64,000 nucleotides of DNA from an uncultured Clostridia bacterium (GCA_944342015.1 CALVMC010000006.1:30216-94215), one strand, 5' to 3'; shown: positions 9,483-19,548, counted from the first letter of the stretch. Translations and numbers: made by a program. Notes: generated by a model from the sequence alone, not told the origin.

Positions 9483-12400
9483 TCAACCTTTTATTTTAAC
9501 CTTTCCGTTGATTTTTTCCACATCTTGAAGCGAACAAAGTTTAAGGTCCTTATCGCTTTTATTTATTTTCAAAGCATTGACGAATGCGCCTACCGTATCG
9601 AGCGAAGTGAAGCAGGTTGCGCCCTGTTCTACTCCCATACGGCGGATTTTGAAACCGTCTCTGTTTGAATTTCTTCCTTTTGTAGGAGTATTGATTATGA
9701 CTTTGACTTTACCCGATTTTATCAAATCGGAAATATCGTCCGACTCGTGCAATTTTTTAACGGTAACGGAATTTATTCCTTTATCTTTAAGAAAGGTTGA
9801 GGTTCCGCCCGTTGCGTAAATTGTAAATCCCATATCGGCAAGGCTTTTAACGAGGGGCGCCGCTTCTTCCTTGCAGTTGTCGGAAACCGAAACGAATACT
9901 CCGCCGCCCTTAACTACTTTCAGCCCGCTTGCAAACAATCCTTTAAGAAGGGCTTCGTTGTAATTTTCGGAAAGACCTAAAACTTCGCCCGTTGATTTCA
10001 TTTCGGGGCTTAAAGATATTTCGAGGTCGGGAATTTTATCGTTGCTGAATACCGGAACTTTGATTGCATATACCTTAGAAGCCTTGTGAAGTCCCGTACC
10101 GCAGCCCATGGCTTTTAATTTTTCGCCAAGGCAGCAGCGTGTCGCAAGCTGAACCATCGGAATATCGGTAACCTTACTGATATAAGGAACGGTTCTTGAA
10201 GAACGGGGATTGACTTCTATTACATAAAGATCTTCGTCTTTAAGGATATACTGAATATTGATTAATCCTATCGTACCCGTTCCGAATGCGAGTTCTTTTG
10301 TCATTTTTACGATTTTATCTATTGTTTTTTCAGAAAGACCTACGGGAGGATAAACGCTTATGCTGTCGCCGCTGTGAACTCCCGTTCTTTCTATATGTTG
10401 CATTATTCCCGGAATCAATATATCTTTACCGTCGCATATTGCGTCTACTTCGAGTTCCATACCCGAGATATACTTGTCTACAAGAACGGGGTGTTCCTGT
10501 TTATTCATACAGATAATATCCATATACTCTTCGATATCCGAACTCTTGTAGGCGATTTCCATACCCTGACCGCCTAAAACATAAGAAGGTCTTACCAAAA
10601 CGGGATAACCGAGTTCTTCTGCGGCTTTTACGGCTTCCTCTTTATTGAATACGGTGAGTCCTTTGGGGCGGGAAATATTCAGTTTTTCCAAAAGCTCGTC
10701 GAAGGCTTCCTTATCTTCTGCGTCGTTTATGGATTTAACGCTTGTTCCGAGAATTTTGAATCCGCCCTTTTCCACAGCTTCGGCAAGTTTGATTGCAGTC
10801 TGTCCGCCGAACTGAACTATTACCCCTTCGGGCTTTTCGAGTTCGAGAATGTTCCATACTTCTTCGCTTGTCAAAGGCTCGAAGTAAAGTTTGTCCGATG
10901 TATCGAAATCGGTGGAGACTGTTTCGGGGTTGTTGTTTATTATTACAGCCTGATATCCGAGTTTTTTAAGAGCCCATATACAGTGAACCGAACAATAGTC
11001 GAACTCTACTCCCTGACCTATTCTTATAGGACCGCTTCCGAGAACAACGACGGTTTTTTTGGAATGGTCGGGAATACTCTCGTTTTCCTGCTCGTATGTC
11101 GAATAGTAGTATGGACTTACCGCTTCGAATTCCGCACCGCATGTATCCACCATTTTATATACCGGCATAACATTGAACTGTTTTCTTAAATTTCTGATAT
11201 ATCTTTCGTCGGTTCCGCACCAGCCTGCAATGGCTTTATCGGAAAATCCCGTCTGTTTCAATTTTTTAAGAGTATGAGCGTCGAGACAGTCTAATTTTTC
11301 CTTTTTCACCTTTTCTTCGAGTTGAACAATATTGTTGAGTTTTGTTAAAAACCATTTATCTATCTGAGTAACTTTATTGATAAAGGAAATATCGGTTTTT
11401 CTTCTTAACGCTTCGCAAACGCAGAAAAGTCTTTCGTCGTTTTTGATTTTAAGATTTTCTTTCAAATCCTTGTCGCTCATCTCTAAAAACTTCTTGCTTT
11501 CGGTCGAGTAGTAGCCGAGTTCGAGTGACCTTAATGACTTTAAAAGAGCCGATTCGAAGTTGCTTCCTATCGACATAACTTCGCCTGTGGCTTTCATTCT
11601 CGTTCCGAGAGTTTTATTTGCCGCCGTGAATTTATCGAAAGGCCAGCGGGGAAATTTACAAACGACATAATCTATCGTAGGTTCGAAACAAGCATAAGTT
11701 TTACCCGTAACCATATTTTTAATTTCGTCAAGATGGTACCCTACCGCAACAAGAGAAGCGACTCTTGCGATAGGATATCCCGTAGCTTTGCTTGCAAGAG
11801 CGGGAAACACGGGGATTAACTTCTATAACGGCATATTTCATACTCTCGGTGTCGAGAGCAAACTGAACGTTACAGCCGCCGCAGATTTTAAGGGCGGAAA
11901 TAATATTTAAACTTGCCGTTCTGAGCATCTGATATTCTTTTTCCCTTAATGTTTGAGAAGGAGCAAGCACTATGCTGTCGCCGGTATGAATTCCTACCGG
12001 GTCGAGATTTTCCATATTACATATAGTTATAACGTTACCTGCCGAATCTCTCATTACTTCGTATTCTATTTCCTTCCAGCCTGCAACGGATTTTTCTATA
12101 AGGCACTGTCCTACACGGCTTGCTTTAAGACCGGCTTTGCAGATTTCTTCAAGTTCCTTACGGTTATCCGCCATACCTCCGCCGGTACCGCCTAAGGTAT
12201 ATGCGGGTCTTACGATAAGAGGGAATCCTGCCTTTTCGGAAAATTCCAAAGCCTCTTCGACTTTATGAACTATAACGCTCTCGATACAAGGCTCGCCTAT
12301 TTCTTCCATTGTTTTTTTGAAAAGTTCTCTGTCTTCCGATTTTTTTATGGAATCGACGGTGGTACCGAGAAGCTTTACATTATGTTCTTCTAAAAATCCG

Positions 12401-12714
12401 CTTTCTGCTATTTCGCAGGCAAGATTAAGTCCCGTTTGTCCGCCGAGAGTGGGAAGAATGCTGTCCGGTTTTTCTTTGATAATAATATTCTTTATGACTT
12501 CTACCGTAAGCGGTTCGAGATAAACTTTATCCGCCATGTTTTTATCGGTCATAATGGTTGCGGGGTTGCTGTTTACAAGGACGGTTTCTATACCTTCCTC
12601 TTTGAGAGCCTTACAAGCCTGAGTTCCCGCATAGTCGAACTCTGCCGCCTGTCCTATCGCAATAGGACCGCTTCCGATTATAAGTACCTTTTTTATGGAT
12701 TTATCTTTTGGCAT
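9483..12714 (-). pseudogene. carB: Carbamoyl-phosphate synthase large subunit, frameshifted
   Basis: CarB makes carbamoyl phosphate from bicarbonate, ammonia and ATP for pyrimidine and arginine synthesis. Two overlapping frames together make a full-length protein of about 1,075 residues. Frame 1 (12714 down to about 11800) has the first ATP-grasp half, with [19 protein letters not shown] and [12 protein letters not shown], up to [11 protein letters not shown]. Frame 2 (about 11802 to 9483) resumes exactly at [14 protein letters not shown]. It carries the oligomerization domain, the second ATP-grasp half (RPSYVLGGQGMEIAY) and the C-terminal MGS-like allosteric domain. The break removes 8 nt and one serine in a family-invariant stretch. 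It may be a true mutation or an assembly error. The ATG overlaps the carA stop (TAATG). Confidence 0.9.
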
Positions 12715-13790
12715 TACTTTTTACCCCCTTGCTTGAATTCTCTTGCAAGTCTGTTGAACTTGCCGAAAAGGTGTTCGGTGTCGTTAGGACCAGGGCTTGC
12801 TTCGGGGTGGAACTGAACGGAAAAACTTATTCCGTCGTTATAAATAATACCTTCGACGCTTCTGTCGTTCCAGTTGGTATGGGAAACCCTGCCGAATCCC
12901 TTTACGGTATTTTCGTCAACGGCATAACCGTGGTTCTGACTTGTTATGAAAACCTTACCGCTGTCAAGATCTTTTACCGGGTGGTTGGAGCCCCTGTGAC
13001 CGTATTTGAGTTTATAAGTGTCCGCACCGTGCGCAAGGGCAAGAAGCTGATGGCCTAAACATATTCCGAAAAGTGGTTTTTTGCCGACAAGCTTTTTAAT
13101 CTGTTCTATTTCGAACTCGTTGTCTTTGGGGTTACCGGGGCCGTTTGTCAGCATAATGGCGTCGGGATTGTCTTTTAAAATATCTTCGGCTTTGGTAAAG
13201 CAAGGATAAACCGTAGACTCGAATCCGTTTCTTGTTAAAGAGTCCAAAATGTTTCTTTTAAGACCGTAATCTATAACTGCGGCTTTCAGTCCGTTTTTCA
13301 AAGGCACGGTGTATTTTTTCTGAGTGGTAACCGACTGAACGGACTTTTCTATTTTATAATTCTGAACTTCGAGAAGTTGTTTGGCTGTCGGGAGCTTCTG
13401 AGAAATAATTCCCATCATAGTACCCATTTCTCTGATTTTTCTCGTTAAAGCACGGGTATCGATAGAGCGCAAAGCGACGATTTTATTTTCTTTAAGATAG
13501 CTGTCGAGAGTGTTTTCGCAGTGCCAGTTGCTCGGCGCTTCGCAGTAATCCCTTACTATAAACCCCCTTACCTTCGGGGAATCCGATTCGGTATCGTTAG
13601 AGTTTACCCCGTAATTGCCTATGAGCGGATAGGTCATATTGACAATCTGTCCTACATAGGAAGGGTCGGTAAGAAGTTCCTGATAACCTGTCATTCCGGT
13701 ATTGAAAACAACCTCGCCTATAACGTCGCCTTCATATCCGAAAGACGCACCTTCAAAAATAGTTCCGTCAGCAAGAGTTAAATAAGCCAT
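12714..13790 (-). CDS. carA: Carbamoyl-phosphate synthase small (glutaminase) subunit
   Basis: CarA hydrolyses glutamine and channels ammonia to CarB. It is 358 residues, normal length. The N-terminal domain starts [18 protein letters not shown] and includes NTGMTGYQE. The class I amidotransferase domain has the nucleophile in FGICLGHQ near residue 245 and the His and Glu of the triad in [10 protein letters not shown] near 330. The ribosome binding site is AAAGGAGG. The gene is followed by carB with a one-base overlap, so the two subunits are coupled. A promoter and a structured leader of about 140 nt lie upstream. Confidence 0.97.
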   Translation of the reverse strand: MAYLTLADGTIFEGASFGYEGDVIGEVVFNTGMTGYQELLTDPSYVGQIVNMTYPLIGNYGVNSNDTESDSPKVRGFIVRDYCEAPSNWHCENTLDSYLKENKIVALRSIDTRALTRKIREMGTMMGIISQKLPTAKQLLEVQNYKIEKSVQSVTTQKKYTVPLKNGLKAAVIDYGLKRNILDSLTRNGFESTVYPCFTKAEDILKDNPDAIMLTNGPGNPKDNEFEIEQIKKLVGKKPLFGICLGHQLLALAHGADTYKLKYGHRGSNHPVKDLDSGKVFITSQNHGYAVDENTVKGFGRVSHTNWNDRSVEGIIYNDGISFSVQFHPEASPGPNDTEHLFGKFNRLAREFKQGGKK

Positions 13791-13812
13791 TTAAACCTCC
13801 TTTGTATAAATA

Positions 13813-13905
13813 AAGTCTTACACGGACTCGTAGCAAGACTTAAACAAGATATTCCGAAAACGCCCTCAAAAGGGTTTGCCGAAAAATATTTCAAATCTTA
13901 CGAGT
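13813..13905 (-). promoter_or_regulatory. Structured carA leader with a possible pseudoknot
   Basis: Close to the carA ribosome binding site, AAGTCTT (13813-13819) and AAGACTT (13835-13841) form a hairpin. Its loop contains ACTCGTA (13826-13832), which is perfectly complementary to TACGAGT at 13899-13905, upstream in the transcript. A small CCCT/AGGG hairpin (13863-13874) lies between them. The pairings could coexist as a pseudoknot or compete. I see no PyrR-site consensus and no T-box, so I do not assign a known RNA family. Confidence 0.5.
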
Positions 13906-13939
13906 ATCTCTGTACTGCGCTTAAAGATTAATTTTAAAT

Positions 13940-13968
13940 AGGATACAACATTTATCGGATTTTGTAAA
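13940..13968 (-). promoter_or_regulatory. Sigma-A promoter of carAB
   Basis: On the minus strand, TTTACA (13968-13963), a 17-bp spacer and TATCCT (13945-13940). It sits about 150 nt before the carA start, just upstream of the structured leader. Confidence 0.65.
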
Positions 13969-14231
13969 GGATATAAAAGTCATTATTGCCGATTTTTTTA
14001 TTAATTTTTATTTCGGTAAAATTCTGAAAATAACGACTCAAAGTTGAAAATCATGCTCAAAAATCCGAAATGCTTTTCGACTGATAAAGTAGAATTAAAA
14101 CCGAAAAGGAATTGAGTCCGGCGAATAAGTTCAAAACAAAAAATAACCTATTTTGAAATACACTCCAAAATTCAGACAAAATTTTAAACGCGCATTTTAT
14201 TTTAATTGTGTCGAATAAATTCGAAAAACTA
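13969..14231 (+). other. AT-rich divergent intergenic region
   Basis: This is the stretch between the carAB promoter (leftward) and the hydrolase promoter (rightward). I see no gene, strong hairpin or repeat in it. It may hold regulatory sites for either flank, but nothing is identifiable by eye. Confidence 0.5.
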
Positions 14232-14260
14232 TTGCCCTTAAATATTTATTGTGTTAAAAT
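14232..14260 (+). promoter_or_regulatory. Promoter giving a leaderless hydrolase mRNA
   Basis: TTGCCC (14232-14237), a 17-bp spacer and TAAAAT (14255-14260). The -10 box ends 6 bp before the ATG at 14267, so the expected transcription start coincides with the start codon. Confidence 0.55.
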
Positions 14261-14266
14261 AAATAT

Positions 14267-14968
14267 ATGGTAAATTTTGGCAATTTGTTTTTCGACTTCG
14301 ATATGACTCTCGCCTATCGTTTAAAAATGTGGCGGGACACGGTAAAAGAACTTCTGTCGGAAGAAAACATTAAAGCCAAAAAAACAGACTGCCCCGATTT
14401 TTTTAAAGACCGTAAATATCCGTGGGCAAGAAGCGACCTTTCTCATACGGAATTTTTTAAAGGGCTTAAATGGTGGGAGTTCGTCAAAAGATATATCGTT
14501 GAAAAGCTTTCCGAAAAATACCCTTACGAAACGGCTGAAAGAGTAGCGGAAGCTTTTCCGAAAAGGTATTGCGACATAAAATATTGGCGGGTATTCGAAG
14601 ATACCGTACCTACCCTTAAAAAGCTTAGAAAGGAAGGATATAAGCTGTTCATATTATCCAACCATGTACCGGAAGCAAGAGAAATTGCGGGAAAACTTAA
14701 ACTTGACATTTACTTTGACAAAATGATATTTTCGTCAGAGTACGAATACGAAAAGCCTAACATAAAGATATTCGAATACGCATTGAAAGAATGCGGAGCA
14801 AAAGCCGAAAATTCTCTTATGATAGGCGACAATTACGAAGCGGATATACTGGGCGCATTAAAAGCGGGAATCAAAGGGATACTCGTTCGTAAAGACAACC
14901 TGTATGATTATCCTTACTACTGCAAAGATTTCACTCTGCTTTCGGAAACGATAAAGCAAATTAAATAA
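14267..14968 (+). CDS. HAD-superfamily hydrolase (subfamily IA type)
   Basis: A 233-residue haloacid dehalogenase fold protein, probably a phosphatase. Motif I is FFDFDMTLA at residues 8-16, with the nucleophile and acid Asp. Motif II is the serine in LFILSNH near 128, motif III is the Lys in YEKPNIKIF near 165, and motif IV is MIGDNYEADILGA near 186. The middle is an alpha-helical cap of the type found in YjjG-like enzymes. The substrate cannot be told. No Shine-Dalgarno sequence precedes the ATG, and motif I lies so close to the start that a later start is excluded. No terminator follows, so it may be cotranscribed with rqcP-ispDF. Confidence 0.85.
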   Translation: MVNFGNLFFDFDMTLAYRLKMWRDTVKELLSEENIKAKKTDCPDFFKDRKYPWARSDLSHTEFFKGLKWWEFVKRYIVEKLSEKYPYETAERVAEAFPKRYCDIKYWRVFEDTVPTLKKLRKEGYKLFILSNHVPEAREIAGKLKLDIYFDKMIFSSEYEYEKPNIKIFEYALKECGAKAENSLMIGDNYEADILGALKAGIKGILVRKDNLYDYPYYCKDFTLLSETIKQIK

Positions 14969-15096
14969 TAAATATGCAAGGAAATTAAAAATCAGACTCA
15001 ATGGGCATAAAGGCTGAAAAATTCAAAGTCCTATGCTATAAATAAATCAAAGAGTGAATAAGAATTTTTTCTTTTAAGTTTATATAGCGGTATGAT

Positions 15097-15351
15097 ATGA
15101 GAATAGACAAATATTTGAAAGTAACAGGAATAATAAAAAGAAGAACGGTGGCAAACGGGGCTGCCGATAACGGAAGAGTATATCTCAACGGCAGAACGGC
15201 AAAAGCCTGCACTGCCGTAAAAGAGGGAGATATAATAGAAATAGACTTCGGCACCAAAATGCTGAAAGTTAAGGTACTGAAAACGGAAAACCTGAACCGG
15301 AAAGAAAGTTCGGCATACGAAATACTTGGAGATGAAAATGGTAAAAACTAA
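15097..15351 (+). CDS. rqcP: S4-domain RNA-binding protein RqcP (YabO/Hsp15 type)
   Basis: An 84-residue protein that is almost entirely one S4 RNA-binding domain (MRIDKYLKVTGIIKRRT, then GRVYLNGRTAKACTAVKEGD). It closely resembles B. subtilis YabO/RqcP. That protein binds stalled 50S-peptidyl-tRNA complexes and works with RqcH in C-terminal alanine tailing during ribosome quality control. The ribosome binding site is poor. Its 3' end overlaps ispDF by 14 nt, suggesting coupled translation. RqcH itself is not in the window. Confidence 0.8.
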   Translation: MRIDKYLKVTGIIKRRTVANGAADNGRVYLNGRTAKACTAVKEGDIIEIDFGTKMLKVKVLKTENLNRKESSAYEILGDENGKN

Positions 15352-16468
15352 CGTTATACTTGCTTGCGCAGGGTCGGGAAAAAGAATGGGACTCGGAATC
15401 AACAAACTGCTTTTAAGAGTGGGCGGATTAACCGTCTTTGAAAGGAGTCTTGCGCCATTTCTTTACAATGAAAACATTTCTAAAATAATTATAACATATG
15501 CGCCCTCGGACCTACCTTATATCAAATATTTTACTACCGGAAAGGAAAAAGAAATAGTACTTTCGGAAGGCGGAAAAACGAGATTCGAATCGATTAAAAA
15601 AGCAATGTTCTACATAGACGACGATGCCGATATAGTTATGGTACACGACGGCGCAAGACCTTTCGTATCGCAAAAGATAATAAATAACTGTATAAAGAAA
15701 GCAAAAGAAACGGGAGCCTGCGCGGCGGCTATCCCCGTCACCGATACGGTAAAAGTAGTCAAAGACGGAAAGATAATAAAAAGCGAGGACAGAAGCAAAT
15801 ACTATTTTGCTCAAACCCCTCAGGCATTTAAAAAGCAGGCGCTTATAGAAGCGTACAACAAAGCGGACGGAGATTTTACCGATGACAGTTCGGTTTACGA
15901 AAAATTCGTAGGGCCTGTCGATATTGTTGAAGGTGACAGCGAAAACATTAAAATCACAACTCCCGTGGACATATGCAGGTTTATTCCGAGAAATTACACC
16001 GTCGGAGTCGGTTTCGATACCCATAAACTCGTTGCCGGAAGAAAACTTATTTTAGGCGGTGTGGAAATAGAACACTATTTAGGACTCGAAGGTCACAGCG
16101 ACGCAGATGTCCTTCTTCACGCAATTATGGACAGCCTTCTTTCCGCTTGCGGCGAAAGAGATATAGGAGTACAGTTCCCGGATAACGACCCGAGGTTTAA
16201 AGATATATCGAGCATAGAGCTTTTAAAAAGAGTTTACGAAAAGGTAGCAAAGAAGAACTTTATAGTAAACAATGTTTCCGCCGTGATTCTTGCCGAAAGG
16301 CCCCGTCTTTCTCCTCATATACCTAAAATGTGCAAAAAAATTGCAGACATACTCAATATCAATGAAAGCGCAGTATGCATATCCGCAACAACCACCGAAG
16401 GTATGGGAAGCGTCGGAAGGCAAAAAGCAATAAGCGTTTCGGCAACTTGCAGCCTTATCATTTATTGA
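15338..16468 (+). CDS. ispDF: Bifunctional IspD-IspF enzyme of the MEP isoprenoid pathway
   Basis: A fusion of two MEP-pathway enzymes. Residues 1 to about 220 are IspD, which transfers CMP to methylerythritol phosphate. Its nucleotide-binding loop is ACAGSGKRMG and it also shows MVHDGARPFVS. Residues from about 222 are IspF, which forms the cyclodiphosphate. It has the metal ligands in GFDTHKL and GHSDADVLLHA and the C-terminal TTTEGMGSVGRQ. IspE is absent here. I chose the ATG at 15338 because GGAG at 15328-15331 is ideally spaced; the longer reading begins with TTG inside that site. The gene overlaps rqcP and ends before a bidirectional terminator. Confidence 0.93.
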   Translation: MVKTNVILACAGSGKRMGLGINKLLLRVGGLTVFERSLAPFLYNENISKIIITYAPSDLPYIKYFTTGKEKEIVLSEGGKTRFESIKKAMFYIDDDADIVMVHDGARPFVSQKIINNCIKKAKETGACAAAIPVTDTVKVVKDGKIIKSEDRSKYYFAQTPQAFKKQALIEAYNKADGDFTDDSSVYEKFVGPVDIVEGDSENIKITTPVDICRFIPRNYTVGVGFDTHKLVAGRKLILGGVEIEHYLGLEGHSDADVLLHAIMDSLLSACGERDIGVQFPDNDPRFKDISSIELLKRVYEKVAKKNFIVNNVSAVILAERPRLSPHIPKMCKKIADILNINESAVCISATTTEGMGSVGRQKAISVSATCSLIIY

Positions 16469-16504
16469 AATTTTACATTTTATATCGTATATTAAAACAA
16501 AATA

Positions 16505-16529
16505 AAAAACAGCTTTTAAAGCTGTTTTT
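16505..16529 (+). terminator. Bidirectional terminator between ispDF and rplQ
   Basis: A near-perfect palindrome, AAAAACAGCT (16505-16514) and AGCTGTTTTT (16520-16529), with T-rich flanks on both sides. It lies between the convergent ends of ispDF (plus) and the ribosomal supercluster (minus). Confidence 0.8.
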
Positions 16530-16558
16530 CTTTTTCTGTTAATAAATAAAGGTTTATT

Positions 16559-17065
16559 TTATACAAGTTCTACGATAGCCATTTCAGCGGCGTCGCCTCT
16601 TCTTTGACCTAATTTTATAACCCTTGTATAACCGCCGCCCTTTCCGTTTTCCTGATTACGCTTTGCGTATTTGGGAGCGTACTCTCTGAAAATCTTTTCT
16701 ATGAGCGGATGGTTGACATCCTTGTTTTCGTTACGGTATTCGCTTTTGGACTGGTCCTTACTCTTGACCGGTTTAAGGTCGACAAGACCTGCCATAAGTC
16801 TGCGTCTTGCGTTAAGTTTTTTAACGCCGTCGTTTTCAAACTTGACATTGACGGCATTTCCTTTAAGGTTGACTTTCTTTTTCGTTGCCGTAGCGACATC
16901 GTCATAGGAATTGATTGCAAGAGTAAGCATTTTTTCGGCATATCTGCCGATAGCCTTTGCTCTGTCGACGGTTGTTTCTATTCTTCCGTACCAAAGAAGT
17001 TCTGAAGCCTGATTTTTAATAATAGCCATTCTCTGGTCGGTAGGTCTGCCTAATTTTTTAGCCAT
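16559..17065 (-). CDS. rplQ: 50S ribosomal protein L17
   Basis: L17 lies near the polypeptide exit region of the large subunit. The core starts KLGRPTDQRMAIIKNQASEL and continues ETTVDRAKAIGRYAEKMLTLA. At 168 residues it is longer than the roughly 120 of B. subtilis. The extra length comes from a charged internal insert between about residues 90 and 130, before the C-terminal YTRVIKLGQRRGDAAEMAIVEL. It is the last gene of the alpha operon, 12 nt after rpoA, and is followed by the terminator shared with ispDF. Confidence 0.97.
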   Translation of the reverse strand: MAKKLGRPTDQRMAIIKNQASELLWYGRIETTVDRAKAIGRYAEKMLTLAINSYDDVATATKKKVNLKGNAVNVKFENDGVKKLNARRRLMAGLVDLKPVKSKDQSKSEYRNENKDVNHPLIEKIFREYAPKYAKRNQENGKGGGYTRVIKLGQRRGDAAEMAIVELV

Positions 17066-17077
17066 TGTTTCTTCTCC

Positions 17078-18055
17078 TTACTCGTCCTTATTGCGTAAAT
17101 TGAGTCCGAGTGCGTTAAGTTTCTGAATTACTTCGTCAAGTGATTTCCTGCCGAGATTTCTAACTTTAAGCATATCGTCTTCCGAAAGTTTAGTTAAATC
17201 TTTTACGGTATGGATAGCGGCTCTTTTAAGACAGTTATAAGAACGAACGGATAAATCCAAATCTTCGATATTTTTATCGAGAATTTTATGTTGTTTATCG
17301 TTATCGGTATTAATGATTATTTCGTAGCCGCTCATCATATCGACGAGATTAACAAATAATTTAAGGTGATCTTCCATAATTCTCGAAGCAAGGCTTACAA
17401 CCTCCTTAGGAGTGGAAGCGCCGTTTGTAGAAACTTCGAGAGTGAGCTTATCATAGTTCATACTCTGACCGACACGGGTACCCTCAACCGAATAGCTTGC
17501 GCTTTCTACGGGAGTAAAGATAGAATCGATCGGAATATAACCGATAGGCTGTTTAACCGATTTATTGTTATCGGCGGAGACATAACCTCTGCCTACACCT
17601 AAAACGATTTCCATATCGAGTTTAGCGCCTTCATCTAAATGACAGATATAAAGGTCGGGATTTTTTATTTCGACTTCGGAATCGTGTTCGATGTCTTTTG
17701 CGGTAACATCGCCCGGAGTGCTTTTTCTGATATAAACGGTTTTTGTATAATCGTTATCGGAATAGTTGACTTCGTTAAGTTCGGGCGAATTGATTTTAAG
17801 AGCAAGACTTTTAATGTTAAGAATTATTTCCGAAACATCTTCTCTTACATTCGGGATAGTGGAAAATTCGTGACTAACCCCGTTGATTTTAATGCCGAGA
17901 GCGGCAGCGCCCGGAAGAGCGGAAAGAAGGATACGCCTTAAAGCGTTACCCAAAGTTGTTCCGAAACCTCTTTCCAAAGGTTCGATAACGAATTTAGCGG
18001 ATTTGTCTTTTTCGCTTTCCTCACAGACAATTTTCGGTTTGATAATCTCTATCAT
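17078..18055 (-). CDS. rpoA: DNA-directed RNA polymerase subunit alpha
   Basis: The alpha subunit, 325 residues. It dimerises to nucleate polymerase assembly and contacts UP elements and activators. The N-terminal domain includes [20 protein letters not shown]. The C-terminal domain, after a linker near residue 235, has [14 protein letters not shown] and [12 protein letters not shown], the helix-hairpin-helix DNA-contact region. It is placed between rpsD and rplQ as in the classic alpha operon. Confidence 0.98.
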   Translation of the reverse strand: MIEIIKPKIVCEESEKDKSAKFVIEPLERGFGTTLGNALRRILLSALPGAAALGIKINGVSHEFSTIPNVREDVSEIILNIKSLALKINSPELNEVNYSDNDYTKTVYIRKSTPGDVTAKDIEHDSEVEIKNPDLYICHLDEGAKLDMEIVLGVGRGYVSADNNKSVKQPIGYIPIDSIFTPVESASYSVEGTRVGQSMNYDKLTLEVSTNGASTPKEVVSLASRIMEDHLKLFVNLVDMMSGYEIIINTDNDKQHKILDKNIEDLDLSVRSYNCLKRAAIHTVKDLTKLSEDDMLKVRNLGRKSLDEVIQKLNALGLNLRNKDE

Positions 18056-18070
18056 TTGATTCCTCCCGTC

Positions 18071-18694
18071 TTATTTGGAATAGAGCTCGACAATCATATG
18101 TTCGGCAATTGTCGGGTCGATATCTTCTCTTTCAGGCAAAGCGGTAATCGTTCCGCTGAGCTTTGCGTTGTCGAAGGTGAGCCATTTCAAAGTCGGAGTG
18201 GGTTTTGCACTTTTAAGTTCTTTGAAATTCATCTTTTCCTGTTTGTTTTCCTTAACGGCTATAATGTCGCCGACGCTGACAAGATAAGAAGGAATATTGA
18301 CTTTTTTGCCGTTTACCGTAATTAAACCGTGATTTACAATTTGTCTTGCCTGAGCACGGGAAGTTCCGAGACCTAATCTGTAAACTACGTTATCGAGTCT
18401 GCGCTCTAAGAGAACAAGCATATTGGTACCTGTAACTCCGCGCATTTTTTCAGCTTTAAGATAGTAGTTATGGAACTGTTTTTCTCCGAGGCCGTAAATT
18501 CTTTTGGTTTTTTGTTTTTCACGAAGCTGCTGACCGTAGTCTGTAATTTTTTTTCTGCTGACGCCGTGCTGACCGGGAACAGAACTTCTTTTAACTAATG
18601 CGCATTTTGCCGAATAACATCTGTCGCCTTTAAGGAAGAGTTTAGCGCCTTCCCTTCTGCACTGACGACAATCGGGACCTGTATATTTAGACAT
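18071..18694 (-). CDS. rpsD: 30S ribosomal protein S4, zinc-binding form
   Basis: S4 is a primary 16S rRNA binder and assembly initiator; in many bacteria it represses its own operon. I place the start at 18694 ([16 protein letters not shown]), directly after an AAGGAGG site; a longer open frame upstream overlaps rpsK and is not needed. The four N-terminal cysteines (CRQC, then CYSAKC) mark the zinc-binding C+ form. The S4 RNA-binding domain ([30 protein letters not shown]) follows from about residue 100. Confidence 0.97.
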   Translation of the reverse strand: MSKYTGPDCRQCRREGAKLFLKGDRCYSAKCALVKRSSVPGQHGVSRKKITDYGQQLREKQKTKRIYGLGEKQFHNYYLKAEKMRGVTGTNMLVLLERRLDNVVYRLGLGTSRAQARQIVNHGLITVNGKKVNIPSYLVSVGDIIAVKENKQEKMNFKELKSAKPTPTLKWLTFDNAKLSGTITALPEREDIDPTIAEHMIVELYSK

Positions 18695-18705
18695 ATATAA
18701 CCTCC

Positions 18706-19098
18706 TTACAGTCTTCTGCGTTTCGGGGGACGGCACCCGTTATGGGGTATCGGCGAAACATCTTTAATCAAAGTTACTTCGAGTTCAGCGGTTTGAAGAG
18801 CACGGATAGCGGATTCTCTGCCGTTACCGGGACCCTTAACATAGACTTCGACTGAACGGAGTCCGTATTCTTTTGCTCTTTTAGCTGCGTCTTCCGCTGC
18901 CATCTGAGCTGCAAACGGCGTACCTTTTCTGGAACCTGAAAGTTTAAGTTTTCCGGCGCTGGACCAAGAAAGAACATTGCCGAAAGTATCACTTATAGTT
19001 ACTATTGTGTTGTTGAAGGAAGAGTGAATATGTACGATACCTTTGTCAACACGCTTGGAATCTTTACGCTTTTTAGCTGTGCTTTTAGCTGCTGCCAT
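18706..19098 (-). CDS. rpsK: 30S ribosomal protein S11
   Basis: S11 sits on the platform of the small subunit near the mRNA exit. It has 130 residues with the family stretches [36 protein letters not shown] and the C-terminal [15 protein letters not shown]. The N-terminus is a short Lys-rich extension, as is common in Bacillota. It lies 10 nt after rpsM and 11 nt before rpsD. Confidence 0.98.
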   Translation of the reverse strand: MAAAKSTAKKRKDSKRVDKGIVHIHSSFNNTIVTISDTFGNVLSWSSAGKLKLSGSRKGTPFAAQMAAEDAAKRAKEYGLRSVEVYVKGPGNGRESAIRALQTAELEVTLIKDVSPIPHNGCRPPKRRRL

Positions 19099-19108
19099 AT
19101 TCTACCTC

Positions 19109-19480
19109 CTACTTGCTTTTTTTACGGCTGACCGTGCGCTTGGGACCTTTGCAGGTTCTTGCGTTTTGCTTAGTGCTTTGGCCACGGCAAGGAAGATGTT
19201 TTCTGTGACGAACACCCCTGTAACAGCCTATTTCATTAAGCCTTTTAATATTTAACATTACTTCTCTTTTTAAATCGCCCTCGACGGTAACGTGCTTTTC
19301 AAGGTATTCACGGATAGCCGAAATCTGCTCTTCCGTAAGGTCCTTGACTCTTGTATCGGGATTTATACCGGTAGCTTCGAGCACTTTATTCGAGGTTACT
19401 CTGCCTACACCGTAGATGTAGGTTAAACCGATTTCCACTCTTTTTTCGCGTGGTAAATCTACACCAGCTATACGAGCCAT
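19109..19480 (-). CDS. rpsM: 30S ribosomal protein S13
   Basis: S13 is in the head of the small subunit, contacts P-site tRNA and forms an inter-subunit bridge with L5. It has 123 residues: [20 protein letters not shown] at the start, the helix-turn-helix-like [15 protein letters not shown], and the basic C-terminal [19 protein letters not shown]. It is the first gene of the alpha operon proper and has its own promoter and leader. Confidence 0.98.
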   Translation of the reverse strand: MARIAGVDLPREKRVEIGLTYIYGVGRVTSNKVLEATGINPDTRVKDLTEEQISAIREYLEKHVTVEGDLKREVMLNIKRLNEIGCYRGVRHRKHLPCRGQSTKQNARTCKGPKRTVSRKKSK

Positions 19481-19548
19481 TAAAATACCTCCGTTAGGTT
19501 TTGCGGGTTATTACCCTGTTAGTAATATATAAACACCCGATACTTGCA

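Noticed and set aside
11728..11810. Two separate carB-like genes with a real GTG start at 11810
   Set aside because: The second frame begins in the middle of the invariant [12 protein letters not shown] segment and has no ribosome binding site; together the frames make one normal CarB, so this is a frameshift.
13791..13940. PyrR-binding attenuator or T-box in the carA leader
   Set aside because: I could not find the PyrR-site consensus, nor a T-box core motif; the leader is structured but unassigned.
15326..15337. Longer IspDF start at a TTG (15326)
   Set aside because: The TTG overlaps the GGAG ribosome binding site itself; the ATG at 15338 has the right spacing.
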